Positions 7,165-17,521 of a DNA stretch of 47,317 bases are shown piece by piece. Position 1 is the first letter of the stretch. Each line of letters begins with the position of its first letter. Below the pieces are notes generated by a model. The model was not told where the DNA came from, did no database searches, and was given only the letters and a program-made list of their open reading frames with translations. Both the position numbers and the translations under genes were made by a program. Source of the DNA: a virus; the IMG/VR virus record IMGVR_UViG_3300050343_000015, positions 1 through 47,317 of that record; one strand, given 5' to 3'.

Positions 7165-10100
7165 CTATTCACCCATTAATTCCATAAATTCAATGGTTTC
7201 TGCGCTACGTTTAAGTGCACTAGCTGTCGTGATTTTACCGTTAATATCAATCAAAGCATTGCTTTTAATCCACTCTCTAGCTTCTCTTTCAAATTCTCTT
7301 ATTCGTTGTAATAGGTAATCATCACCAATATATTTACCGCCAAGAAGTTTATTAGAAGCATATCTTTTATTAAATTCAGAATTAGGATTTTCTAACTCAT
7401 ATTGATATGTTTCATTTAAAGTTCGTCCTGCTATTTTAATTTGACCTTTAACTTGACGCATTGCTTCGTACATAGTAATTCCTTCTGGAAATTTAATTGT
7501 TTCTCCAGTAACAGGATGTTTGTATTGAATAGCTGTAGTTAATTTCATATTCAATGGTTTCTTAGTTCCAAGCTGAATAGTAAACTGAGGTCTTTCCCAT
7601 TTAATATTAGAAGTTTCTAATTTTTCTCTAGCTTCCGGTGATAATACAATTTTATTTCCGTTACTGTCTACCATGTTATCACTCCAATGTGAAGTAACAG
7701 GAAACATATCTTGTGCTTGACCTAGTAACAATCCTCTAGGTTTTGCATATTCATTTCCCAACGGGTCAGATTTTGGTGATAATGCATCTCCATAATTTAA
7801 TGCATCTAATTTACCACCTAAGTATTTTTCATTTATTATTTTAGATAAACCATAAGGTGTTGATTGTTTTAAATGGTCTAAAGCTGTTACAAGTTCTGCT
7901 TCACCGTCTGCAAATACTTTATTTGTCCATCTCCATGACGTAGCTAATGGTACATTTTTAGAAGTAAATCTTCCAAAATATCTTTCTAATTTAGAAATAT
8001 TAGCAGCTCCTTCTTCATTAGTAGCTTCTGTTTCAGAAAATATCTCAGTTAATTTAAAGAAATCTTGTGTCATTAAATTACTAGCAAAAATGTTAGACCA
8101 TAAAGAAAATGATGACCCTGCAATATGACGCATAAAATCCATGTATCTTTCTTGTTCTGCGCTGTGTAATGGGTCATTAAATATATCACTTGCTTCTTCT
8201 AATGCATCTTGTATTGATGCTGTAACCATAAACGGAATTGATAAAGGAAAGAAACGAGAAAGTTGTGTGTATTGTGTAACACCATTTTCATCTTGCCATT
8301 TATAAGCAAATCTGTGTTTTCTATCTTTTTCTCTATATCCTGTTAAACTACCTTGTAGTGTTAGGTAAGTTGCTAAACCATACACAGCAGCACCTACACC
8401 TTGAATAGATTGTGCTTTGTTTCTAACAATAGGGTCAGAAGCATTTTGCATAGCTCTAAATTCCATGTTTAATTTATTAAGTATAGGAGTTGCTTGCCAA
8501 CCATATTTAAATAAGTTAACAGGAGTTTTTACAAAGTGTAAACTTGTAAGCACTCTAAGTAATGGAGCTTTATTAACAGTTTTTAATAACCAATCACCAA
8601 TATTAGCACCACTTTGTTTTTGGTCTGGATAAAATTGGTTAGCATCTAACATCTCATTTTTAAGATTTTGTGTAAATGAACCACTACGAGCAATATATGT
8701 AGGGTCATTTGCAACTGATTTAGTTAAATCATCTAATGATGATGCTTCTAGTTTATTAAATGTTTTTGTTTCTTTAAAATTACCAAACTCATCTTCATAT
8801 TGATAATATAACTCAGACCATTTTTTTTCAAATGGTGTTTGTTCTACTTTAGTTTTTTCTAATTCTGTTAATTTTTTATTTAATTTTTCTATTCTTTTAA
8901 CATTAGGTTTATCTTGTGCTGTTTCAAATCTAAGATTTTCTTTAGTATTTCTTATATTATCTTGTAAATCAACAATACTTGATTTGTTAAATAGTTTTCT
9001 TTCTTTCCATAATTCAGGATAAAAAGTTCTCATTCTTTGATTAACATTGGCAACTCTTCCTGCTCTGTTAAAAATGTTTTTCATTAAAGTATCACCGGCA
9101 CCTAGTAATCTTAAAGTAAGAAAAGATAATTTACCAAGCGGTGTGGCTGCTTTACCTGCAACTTGTTTGATAATACTGTCAGAAGCTTTTAATTGTTCAA
9201 AGTATGTTTCCATGTTTCTTTGTTGTCTACCATCAAATCTGTGCTCTAAACTATCACCAATACTTCTATTAGCTTTCCATGATAACTTAGCTTTCTTAAA
9301 TGCTATTTGAAAAAATCTTGTTTGTGCAATTAATAAATCACCTGCCATTTTAATTTGATTTATACCTTGTCTTCTATTACCTTTTCCAAAACTAATTAAA
9401 CCACCTGCAAACTGTTCTACAATTTGTGTTTGAAATTTAACTGCGGCAGACAGTAAGTTAATTTCATGTGTAGTAGGGTCGCCTAGTAAGTTTGCTGTTG
9501 TGTATTCATTGTAAGCTTCAAAGAAAGTAACATCTTTTTGTTTTAATTTTCTATTAATGTTTTTAATTACTTTATTCATTTTGTAATCATTTTTACTTAT
9601 ATCAGCTAAATCATTAACAGCTTTTATTTTTTGTGCCGGTTTTAATTTTTTAATTTTAGCAATTAATAATGGTAATTCTTCTTTTAATGCTATATCTGTT
9701 TCTATTCTTAACTTGTCAGCTTCTGTCATTTCTACCATTAATTTTTGTTGGTTTAATGCGTCAGAAACACCTTGTACTGTTTCTACATGGTTTTTAATTA
9801 ATAAAGATTTTTCATCTAAAGCTTCTATTAATTTATTTGTAACTGCAATTTTCTCATCCATGTCAACAGCATTATCTGCTAATGTTCTAATTTCAGAAAC
9901 TTCTTTACTTTTGTTTACTATGTTAACACGACCTGCATAAATAGTAGGTGCTAAGTCTGGTGATATTTTAGCTATTGTTTTTAATTCTTCATCTAGTTTT
10001 TCTGCATTTTCTTTACCTAATAATTTAGCAGCTTTTAATTGTATTTGTCTAAATAGACCAACTCTTTCTGTTGTTCTAACATTGCCTTCTTTAACTAATT

Positions 10101-11202
10101 TATTTACAGAGTTTTTAATTTCTTGAATAATAACATTATGGTCATCATCTGGTTTGATTTTAGATAAATTAATAATAGGTGTTCGTCTTTTAATTTCATT
10201 AACTTTGTTGTTTATCGTCTCTACTTCACTTGTTCTTTCTGTTACTCTTTTGGGATTTTTCTTAGATGGATTTTCTGGTTTGAATTTTTTTACTTTGCCA
10301 TTTTTACCTGAAAAGGTTTCATCAGCTTTACTACCTGCCCACGCAAAGTCTCTGTCAAAATCAGACTTAAAGCCATCACCTTTGTCATAGAATTTACCTG
10401 CTTTACCTTTAGCAGACCATGCGGACATACCGGCACCAATTGTACCTTGTGCAACAGCACCTGTTACACCTGTGATTAATGTTCTAGTTAAATTATAATC
10501 AGTCATTAATCCTGCATCTTTTTCAGCAGTTTGTCTAGCTAAGTCAGCGGCTACAGCAACACTACCACCATACATAGCTTCTTTCTTACCTATTTCTAAT
10601 GCAGCTTTTTTAGCTACTTGTTTTTGAAACTCAGCTTTACTTAAAGCACCTATTGCAGTTTTACTTGCTTCTCTTGCAACAATTTTACCTGCACCTAAAC
10701 TAAATAAGTTAATTGGGTCAGCTATTAATGCAGGTACAAAATCTTTAGCCCACTTGTAAAAACCAATTGTTTCACCACCAAAATAAGGTAAGTCAGCATA
10801 CAACTGTGTAATCTCTGCCCAGTCACCTTTGTACTGGTCATCCTTAGCTAATACTTGTCCAACATCATTAACAATACCTACTGTATTGTACTCACTCCAA
10901 ATTCTGTCTTGATAAAATTTTTCTATTAATTCAGTTTTAGTGTAATCTTTAATTGCTTTACCACCAGTAACAGCATTGTTTGCATCACTTAAACCACCTT
11001 CATAATATCTACGTAATACATTTTGAAAATCATCAGATTGTAGTTTGTCTAGTGCAAGTTTTTGACGCTCAGCTTTTTGCATAGCATCATATTTTTTACG
11101 TTCTATTCTGTTTCTTCTATTCTTTTTATGAGAAGCCATACCCTTCTCTGTGTTTGTTAGCGTATCATCTTCTGTAAAAGAAATTCCTAAATCTAATGCC
11201 AT
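7165..11202 (-). CDS. Internal virion protein D (T7 gp16-like, DNA-ejection protein)
   Basis: A 1345-residue protein, close to T7 gp16 (1318), in the same place between gp15-like and tail fibre genes. In T7 this protein is ejected with the DNA and forms part of the cell-envelope channel. The sequence is long and mainly helical, with a glycine/alanine-rich segment around residues 220-260 (ITGVTGAVAQGTIGAGMSAW) and basic coiled-coil stretches in the middle. I see no convincing lytic transglycosylase motif at the N-terminus, unlike T7 gp16. The frame is intact for more than 4 kb, so this stretch was read accurately. A partial broken copy starts at 45973. Confidence 0.88.
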   Translation of the reverse strand: MALDLGISFTEDDTLTNTEKGMASHKKNRRNRIERKKYDAMQKAERQKLALDKLQSDDFQNVLRRYYEGGLSDANNAVTGGKAIKDYTKTELIEKFYQDRIWSEYNTVGIVNDVGQVLAKDDQYKGDWAEITQLYADLPYFGGETIGFYKWAKDFVPALIADPINLFSLGAGKIVAREASKTAIGALSKAEFQKQVAKKAALEIGKKEAMYGGSVAVAADLARQTAEKDAGLMTDYNLTRTLITGVTGAVAQGTIGAGMSAWSAKGKAGKFYDKGDGFKSDFDRDFAWAGSKADETFSGKNGKVKKFKPENPSKKNPKRVTERTSEVETINNKVNEIKRRTPIINLSKIKPDDDHNVIIQEIKNSVNKLVKEGNVRTTERVGLFRQIQLKAAKLLGKENAEKLDEELKTIAKISPDLAPTIYAGRVNIVNKSKEVSEIRTLADNAVDMDEKIAVTNKLIEALDEKSLLIKNHVETVQGVSDALNQQKLMVEMTEADKLRIETDIALKEELPLLIAKIKKLKPAQKIKAVNDLADISKNDYKMNKVIKNINRKLKQKDVTFFEAYNEYTTANLLGDPTTHEINLLSAAVKFQTQIVEQFAGGLISFGKGNRRQGINQIKMAGDLLIAQTRFFQIAFKKAKLSWKANRSIGDSLEHRFDGRQQRNMETYFEQLKASDSIIKQVAGKAATPLGKLSFLTLRLLGAGDTLMKNIFNRAGRVANVNQRMRTFYPELWKERKLFNKSSIVDLQDNIRNTKENLRFETAQDKPNVKRIEKLNKKLTELEKTKVEQTPFEKKWSELYYQYEDEFGNFKETKTFNKLEASSLDDLTKSVANDPTYIARSGSFTQNLKNEMLDANQFYPDQKQSGANIGDWLLKTVNKAPLLRVLTSLHFVKTPVNLFKYGWQATPILNKLNMEFRAMQNASDPIVRNKAQSIQGVGAAVYGLATYLTLQGSLTGYREKDRKHRFAYKWQDENGVTQYTQLSRFFPLSIPFMVTASIQDALEEASDIFNDPLHSAEQERYMDFMRHIAGSSFSLWSNIFASNLMTQDFFKLTEIFSETEATNEEGAANISKLERYFGRFTSKNVPLATSWRWTNKVFADGEAELVTALDHLKQSTPYGLSKIINEKYLGGKLDALNYGDALSPKSDPLGNEYAKPRGLLLGQAQDMFPVTSHWSDNMVDSNGNKIVLSPEAREKLETSNIKWERPQFTIQLGTKKPLNMKLTTAIQYKHPVTGETIKFPEGITMYEAMRQVKGQIKIAGRTLNETYQYELENPNSEFNKRYASNKLLGGKYIGDDYLLQRIREFEREAREWIKSNALIDINGKITTASALKRSAETIEFMELMGE

Positions 11203-11216
11203 TGTTTATTCCTATA

Positions 11217-13334
11217 TTATTTTAAATATTCACTAACCAATTCATCTAATTGAACTGAACTAATGTTAAATGCTTTTGCTAAATTTAACTTAGCGTCTTC
11301 ACTTAGAACTCTATTGTATAAATCTTTAGTTATTGGTCTTCCTGTAAGTTGCTCAAGTGTATCTACAAAGAAATTTTGTTGTGCTTCTACACTGTCACCT
11401 TTTTCAAATAAACCTAAAGGTGTGTATGTTTCAATCTGTGGAAGTTCAAACGTTTGTATATTTTCATTTATATTATCTATTACTTGATTTATCTGGTCAG
11501 TATAGTCAGTATTCTCTATTTCTAAATCTTTAATTAATCTTTCTGCTAATGACTGTTGTGCTACTTTATCAGTTTTAAAATTTTCAAATCCTTTTGTATT
11601 TAATAATCTTTGAAAATCTGCACTTTCCATCATCACTGTAACAGGTGACAATAAACTAGCTTCTGCCTGTGAAGTAATCTGAGTTGCAAAAGGTTTAAAA
11701 GTTTCTACTGCACTTGCAACATTACTTTCATAATACTCAACTACTATATCATCTAAGTCAATAGAAGAAGTTAAATCTATTCCTTCTTTGTTTATTCTAT
11801 CTGCTAAACCATTTAACCATGTTTGATTAGAATATGTTTGTATTTTTTCATTATATGTTTTAGTAAAGAACTCTTGTTGTTTTAAATTCCACGCATCTTT
11901 TTCACTAGCATCAGCTAATTTTAAAGGTCTAGGATGTTGTGACAACCATTCCATATAATCTTTTTGCATTTCTTGTTGAATTAAATCTGACACATATTGA
12001 TTTTTTTGTGAATTATATTTCTTATCTACAGCAGGAACTAAGTCTACAATTATTTTATTAATTTTACCAACTGTATTTGTAAATGCTTTTTCTTGAAATG
12101 GTGGTGTGTATGCATTTGCTTCTCTTGTTTTTGCATCTACTAGCATCTTGTTTAATAACACCAATGTTTCTGGATTGTTTGATGCATCTCTATAAGCTTC
12201 TAATAAACCATTTTCATTATTATTATATAAACCATTCATTATATCTATTTGTATATTTGCAACTTTGTTTTGGTCTTCAAATAATTCTAAATTGTTTTTA
12301 GCAATACTGTTTAAAGTTATATTTAAAGATGGATGTGCTTTAACAGCATCTTTAACTTGTGTTTGATATTCTAGTTCACCTTCAACTGTACTTCTATCTA
12401 TGTTAAATATACTTTCTATTCTGTCATTTTTATCTTTTTCTTTAGCTCTAACAGATGCTGTGTATTCTGCATTAGCTAATGTTCTATTTTTATTTTCATA
12501 AGCTTCAATAACTTTTGCAATATCAGGATTGTTTTTAACACTTCTTAATGAACCTAATTCGTTTCCACCTTCACCAATTCCTCTGTCCATGTTTATAATA
12601 TCTTCTATTTTAGCTAAATCAGCAGTACTTGCAGCTCCATCAATAGCGTTGTTAAGAAATAAAAGTGCAGCATCATTAGCTTCTTTATTTGTATATAAAT
12701 ATCTTCTGACTGTGCCACCTTCTTCTGGTGGAAGAGGTGTGTGTAAACTGTTTACTTCTTTCCAAAAATCTTCTGGTTCTGTACGTGAAACTATTTTTGC
12801 ACCTTCTTTTAATTTTTCTGTTTGTGCAAAATCACTTCTTACTTTTGCATCTTTAATAGCATCTTTAGCTTTATAATTATTAAATACAGCTGCAAATCCT
12901 AAAGCATATGAACCATCTTTATCTGCAAAACTTGGTAAATATTCTTTGTAAAAAGCAGGTAGATTAGTTGTTTGAAAATCATATTTATCTTTATTGGCTT
13001 CTATCTGTGTAATAGCATCAATAGCTTGATGTCTTCCTGTGTGATATTGTACAGTTTTTTGTACATATTTATTATTTAAATTAGGATGTTTACCTTCTAG
13101 TATTTCTTTTTGAACTGTGTCAGCATCTCTTGTAGTTAACAATTGATTAATTTCTTGTACAGCTTCATCTTTTTTGTTTTCAACATTTTTAACCATTATT
13201 CTGCTAATAGCAGGATTAACGTCTTTTTTTAAAATGTTAATTAAATCTGTTGCATCTGTTGCGGTGGCTGCGTTTACTCTACCTGCAAACGTAGAGCCCA
13301 TGTATTTATTTGTTACTCTTGATTTATATGCCAT
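11217..13334 (-). CDS. Internal virion protein C (T7 gp15-like)
   Basis: A 705-residue, mostly helical, charge-rich protein (start MAYKSRVTNKYMGSTFAGRV), close in length to T7 gp15 (747). It lies between the gp14-like and gp16-like genes, and its start overlaps the gp14-like stop. Together with gp14- and gp16-like proteins it should form the ejected core that carries DNA across the envelope. The assignment rests on gene order, length and composition more than on a motif. Confidence 0.82.
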   Translation of the reverse strand: MAYKSRVTNKYMGSTFAGRVNAATATDATDLINILKKDVNPAISRIMVKNVENKKDEAVQEINQLLTTRDADTVQKEILEGKHPNLNNKYVQKTVQYHTGRHQAIDAITQIEANKDKYDFQTTNLPAFYKEYLPSFADKDGSYALGFAAVFNNYKAKDAIKDAKVRSDFAQTEKLKEGAKIVSRTEPEDFWKEVNSLHTPLPPEEGGTVRRYLYTNKEANDAALLFLNNAIDGAASTADLAKIEDIINMDRGIGEGGNELGSLRSVKNNPDIAKVIEAYENKNRTLANAEYTASVRAKEKDKNDRIESIFNIDRSTVEGELEYQTQVKDAVKAHPSLNITLNSIAKNNLELFEDQNKVANIQIDIMNGLYNNNENGLLEAYRDASNNPETLVLLNKMLVDAKTREANAYTPPFQEKAFTNTVGKINKIIVDLVPAVDKKYNSQKNQYVSDLIQQEMQKDYMEWLSQHPRPLKLADASEKDAWNLKQQEFFTKTYNEKIQTYSNQTWLNGLADRINKEGIDLTSSIDLDDIVVEYYESNVASAVETFKPFATQITSQAEASLLSPVTVMMESADFQRLLNTKGFENFKTDKVAQQSLAERLIKDLEIENTDYTDQINQVIDNINENIQTFELPQIETYTPLGLFEKGDSVEAQQNFFVDTLEQLTGRPITKDLYNRVLSEDAKLNLAKAFNISSVQLDELVSEYLK

Positions 13335-13867
13335 TATGGTGCTACTACCTCTCCTGTATCTGGTTTAGTTAATGCTTTATTCATTGCGTACCCTTCAGCT
13401 CCAATTGTGCCTACTTGTAATAATAATCCTGTTTGACTAGGCATCACGACAGGTTTAATACTATTATATCTTCTTTGTTGTGCAGCATATGCATCATCTT
13501 CTTGATACATTAATTTAATTACATCTGTTTCATAATCTCTTGCAACATCTAAAAACTGCATATCATATGTACCTGCAATGTCTTGTATAATTTTAGTGCC
13601 ATTACCTGCGTTCTTATTTAATGCTTGTGCTTCTTTTTTAATATTTTCTTGAGATATTCTAAAATCTTCTGCTTTCTTTTCTCTACTTGCTGCCACTTTT
13701 TCTGCATCTATTTTAGCTAAATCATTTAAATATGCTTGGTCAGAATTTTTTCTTGTTATTGCGTTTGCTTGTTCTTGACTTTCTGCAACTACTTTTTTGC
13801 TTCTGTAATCTTGTACTGCTGTAGCTATCTTCAATCCGGCAGTTATTGCCGATACTGCATCACACAT
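13334..13867 (-). CDS. Internal virion protein B (T7 gp14-like)
   Basis: A 177-residue protein (T7 gp14 is 196). It has a short hydrophobic or small-residue N-terminus (MCDAVSAITAGLKIATAVQD), then an Ala/Lys/Gln-rich helical middle, and a Gly-rich segment near the C-terminus (LLLQVGTIGAEGYAMNKA). This layout is typical of gp14 homologues, which enter the outer membrane at ejection. It lies between the GNAT-like gp13 homologue and the gp15 homologue, with overlapping stop and start. Confidence 0.82.
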   Translation of the reverse strand: MCDAVSAITAGLKIATAVQDYRSKKVVAESQEQANAITRKNSDQAYLNDLAKIDAEKVAASREKKAEDFRISQENIKKEAQALNKNAGNGTKIIQDIAGTYDMQFLDVARDYETDVIKLMYQEDDAYAAQQRRYNSIKPVVMPSQTGLLLQVGTIGAEGYAMNKALTKPDTGEVVAP

Positions 13868-13869
13868 AG

Positions 13870-14349
13870 TTAATTGTTTATCTCCTTCATCATTAATAAA
13901 AATGGCATTTTACCAAAACCATAATCTCCTATTTCAGTTTTTGGTTCAAAGCCTAAATACTGAAGCCATTTAAGTGACTTCCAATTTCTTTTGTCTACAA
14001 AGTTATAAAGATATTTATAACCTTTACCCATCTCATCTATCCAATACGGACATTCTTTTATAAATTGTTTTGTATGTTTGAATAGTGTTTCACTAGACAA
14101 CATCCATGCTACGCCATAGTCAGGCTCAGCACATTTAGCAACACCAAACATACCTATAACACCTTCATCTGTTGTACCTATAATACTATAAACTTTACCA
14201 TTAGGTTCCGTAAATGGAAACACTAACGCTTGTAAAGGTGAAGAGTTATTAGATGCTCTAATCTCTGCACGGTCAGCTTGGCGTATTCTAGGTGCTAATT
14301 CTAAAGTATCTTTTAGTATAGCGGGTCGTACGTAGTTTTCTCTGGTCAT
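13870..14349 (-). CDS. GNAT-fold internal virion protein A (T7 gp13-like)
   Basis: A 159-residue protein with an acetyltransferase-like layout: MTRENYVRPAILKDTLELAP at the start, a central strand region (VYSIIGTTDEGVIGMFGVAK), and a C-terminal NWKSLKWLQYLGFEP that resembles the last helix-strand of GNAT enzymes. T7 gp13 and its marine homologues (DUF2824-type) share this fold and are needed for virion morphogenesis. Catalytic activity is unproven. It follows tail tube protein B by one base. Confidence 0.75.
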   Translation of the reverse strand: MTRENYVRPAILKDTLELAPRIRQADRAEIRASNNSSPLQALVFPFTEPNGKVYSIIGTTDEGVIGMFGVAKCAEPDYGVAWMLSSETLFKHTKQFIKECPYWIDEMGKGYKYLYNFVDKRNWKSLKWLQYLGFEPKTEIGDYGFGKMPFLLMMKEINN

Positions 14350-16843
14350 TTAAATCCTTGTTGAACGATTATGATAATATCCTTCTACCTCTGCACTAGC
14401 AATATACATTGGCAGGTGTGAAGAACTTTTAATATCTAATGTAAAATCTGTGTTTCTACATGAAACGGGTACCTTAATAGTTCCTGAACTAATAGCAGGT
14501 ACACCTACTTTACTTGTAGCTGTTCCAATAACATATCCATTCATAAATGAATAACTTGTGCTTCTACCGTTAGGTGTTACTTCAACTTGAAAGTAACCTG
14601 AAGTTTCATAGTTTAATGATATGTTTCTAATTTGATAACGTCCAGAAGTAATAGCAACTAATCCTCTGCCTGAAGTTTTCTCTAACATACTGAGGTGACA
14701 TTCTATATTTACTTTCATATGGAATACCAATAATTAAATTTGTGTGGTCACCTTCTATAGTGTAGGTAGAGCCTGTTGTATTTGTAACAGAATAGTTATT
14801 TCCGTTAACGCCGTCTACTGCTATTAAACCAGTTTTGGCACCATATGGTGATGTAAACGTAGTTAAGTTAGTATTAGCATCATACGTGCCTGTAACATTC
14901 TGTCTTAAATCTAAATAAATATTAAAACCTATAGTACCGTTTCTTAAATTTCTTAAATCAATTTTTATTAATTTAGTATCTGTTCCTTCTACTACTAACA
15001 AATAAACAAAACTTTCAAAAGACATACCACCTAATATTTTAGCATTATCAAATGTCCACTTAGACCATGCAGTTTGTACTTTTTCACCTTTATCAAAAAA
15101 GTATTTATAGATAAACATAGTACCACCATTAGTTGATGTAATGTCTGTACCTGTAGTGTAAGGTGCCGTTTGTGTATCTGCTGTATCTGAAGCTAATGTA
15201 ATTAAAGTATCTTCAGTTGTATTACTAATTAATTGATATGCATTACTTGGTATTAAGTTTTGTACTGATACTGTAATATCTAAACCATCATTAGTTAGTG
15301 TATCATCATCTGCATAGTATTCTCTAATTGCTGTATTATTATTTCTTGCTTGTGCAAAGTATGCATATTTACCTGCTGATACAGGTTTTACATTTGCATC
15401 AAATTCAAATGCTGATACTTCATTAAGAACAGCACTTGTAGGAGATATTGTTTCTCCAACACTTCCTAATTTATACTGTGCTTTTTCAGAAAACAATAAT
15501 AAACTTTCATTAAATGCAACACTATCAAATAATGTATTAACTTCAGAACCTGAAGCTGCAATATCAATTGGGTCTGTATCTAATACTTGTGTAACTGTTT
15601 TAGAAAAGAAATTAAAGAAACCTGCATTTTCAGATAAAATTAAATTATCTCTTGAAAGCATGCCTAATCTATTTTTATAAAACAATAAATTATTAATTTG
15701 GTTTCCTACAAAACTTGGATTAGAGTTTGTAATACCATCTCCTGCATTTCTATCATCCCAATCTATTTCTTGAAATGTAAATGTACCATCATTATTATTT
15801 ATTAAAGCATGTGGTAATGTAGAGTTATCTAAACCAAGACTTACATCTTGACCTATAGTTTCTTTCCAAACACCATCTGTTTCAAACTTTACATAATAAT
15901 CAGATAATGTATCTCCATCTTCACCTGTAACTTTTATAATACTGTCAGTACTTGCGTGATAAGGTAATTTTGTAAAGTCAGATATTTCATCTCTTATAGA
16001 ATACATACCTGTATTACCAGAACCATCAGCTGTTAACACTGTGTAATTACTATTGCCATCTGTTGAAATACCTCTAATAACACCCGGATATTGAGACATA
16101 GTAAAATAATTAGTTACTTCCGAAGATGTTCCTAATCCTTGAGTTGTGCTTAAAGTTGCACCTGTGTCTTCTCTAGTTAATTTAAAACTAGCATCTGAAG
16201 ATGCATCAAAATAAGTACTAGACGTACCTCTAAATAAAATATCTGCAATATGTGCTGTATCTCTAAACACAGCATCATGGTTTAAATTACTACCACTTGG
16301 CATTTGTAAAGAAGATTTAACAGCATAAGACATATTAGGATGTTGTACTGTTACAGCATATTCTCTACCATAATTAGATGTAACAACATTAATATAAAAT
16401 TCTTCTATCTTTGCAGCACTTGTGTTTGTATCTGCTAAAACTGTAGTTTGTTTATTTGCAACAAAAGTGTAGTCTGCAATGTTAACTAATTTAAAATCTG
16501 CTTTAGGATTAGTTGAAGTTAAATAACTACCACCACTTGCTATTGTAACAGGTTTTTCATTACCATCTAAATCATAAACTTTTACACCACCATTATAAAA
16601 TATAACAACAAATTGATTATCTTTATCTCTTTGTATAGACCAAAACTTTACAGTGTTAGGAAATACATTAGTAGCATCTATAGTGTCTATATATTCAAAA
16701 GCAGGTCTTTTAGATAAACCATCTACAATATTGTTTTGTAAATTTACCTGTTCTTCTGCTTGATTGATACCTCTCTGTGTTGGTGTTTGTTGTGAGATAC
16801 CATTCAGAAAATTAGGAATACTCTGAGATACTACTCCACCCAT
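14350..16843 (-). pseudogene. Tail tubular protein B (T7 gp12-like, nozzle), one frameshift
   Basis: A protein of about 830 residues (T7 gp12 is 794). The first part starts MGGVVSQSIPNFLNGISQQT, a hallmark of gp12 homologues, and has long beta-rich stretches. The last ~115 residues continue in another frame after about 14685, where REN should run on into EKTSGRGLVAITSGRYQI. A single-base error there explains both pieces, so the gene is probably intact in the phage. It forms the tail nozzle below the gp11 ring, and the start overlaps the gp11 stop. Confidence 0.85.
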
Positions 16844-17448
16844 TAATAAGTCCTTCTAGTTGGTCTATTAATTATTGAGTAAGTATTACTATCACCTTCT
16901 AGCATATTCACATCAGTTTCTTGACTATCTGCTTGGTGAAATGCCATAAGTGCTTCATTTTCATCTTGTCCAATTAATTGCACAATTTGAGCATCACCTA
17001 AAAATCTTGAAGCAAATCTTCTTGATGCTTTTTGTGTAATGTATTGTCTTGCGTATTCTGGAAGTTGTTCAAATTGTTGTACTAAAACTAAATCTACTTC
17101 TGGTACTGTTGTAAAAACATCTGTATGTGTTTCTAAATTATATAGAAAACCATTTCTTAATGTAACATTTATGTATCTAAAGTTTTTACTAGCGTCAGCT
17201 TTAACGCAGTTTGAAGGTAGGGGAATTTTGCTATCTTGGTCTAATGCCAAGTTTTTATAATTTTCATGTGTATTGAAATGCCATCCTTGAGATTGAACTG
17301 ACATAGAAGTTTCATCTAAAAGATTTTTTGCTGTACTTACATCAACGGATGTAGTGCCTGTAATTGAGTTAACTGGAGCTTCACCGATAACAGACAACAT
17401 TATGTTTATCGCTTGTAGTTCCGTAGTTGGTGTAATCTGTGTAGTCAT
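16843..17448 (-). CDS. Tail tubular protein A (T7 gp11-like)
   Basis: A 201-residue protein (T7 gp11 is 196) starting MTTQITPTTELQAINIMLSV and containing IGEAPVNSI and LPEYARQYITQKASRRFASR, typical of T7-type tail tube A/gatekeeper proteins. It connects the portal to the nozzle. It lies between the capsid gene and gp12, as in T7, behind a stem-loop that may be the late terminator. Confidence 0.9.
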   Translation of the reverse strand: MTTQITPTTELQAINIMLSVIGEAPVNSITGTTSVDVSTAKNLLDETSMSVQSQGWHFNTHENYKNLALDQDSKIPLPSNCVKADASKNFRYINVTLRNGFLYNLETHTDVFTTVPEVDLVLVQQFEQLPEYARQYITQKASRRFASRFLGDAQIVQLIGQDENEALMAFHQADSQETDVNMLEGDSNTYSIINRPTRRTY

Positions 17449-17468
17449 AATATCCTATTAGTTAATAT

Positions 17469-17500
17469 AGCGGCGGCTTCAGTCTCCCTCTACCGCCACT
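17469..17500 (-). terminator. Stem-loop after the capsid gene
   Basis: On the minus strand AGTGGCGG (17500-17493) can pair with CCGCCGCT (17476-17469), eight pairs with one G-T wobble, around a 16-base loop. No long T run follows, only an AT-rich stretch. T7 has its late terminator at exactly this point, after gp10, so partial termination that favours capsid expression is plausible. Confidence 0.55.
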
Positions 17501-17521
17501 AATAATATTAAAGTTAAGCTA

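Noticed and set aside
14463-14481. Promoter-like AAGGTACCC inside the gp12-like gene
   Set aside because: The first half fits the phage motif but the second half (GTTTCATGT) does not, and it lies within coding sequence with no gene start close downstream.
14627-14730. Programmed frameshift in the gp12-like gene
   Set aside because: No slippery sequence with a downstream structure stands out, and gp12 homologues are made from one frame; a read error is simpler.
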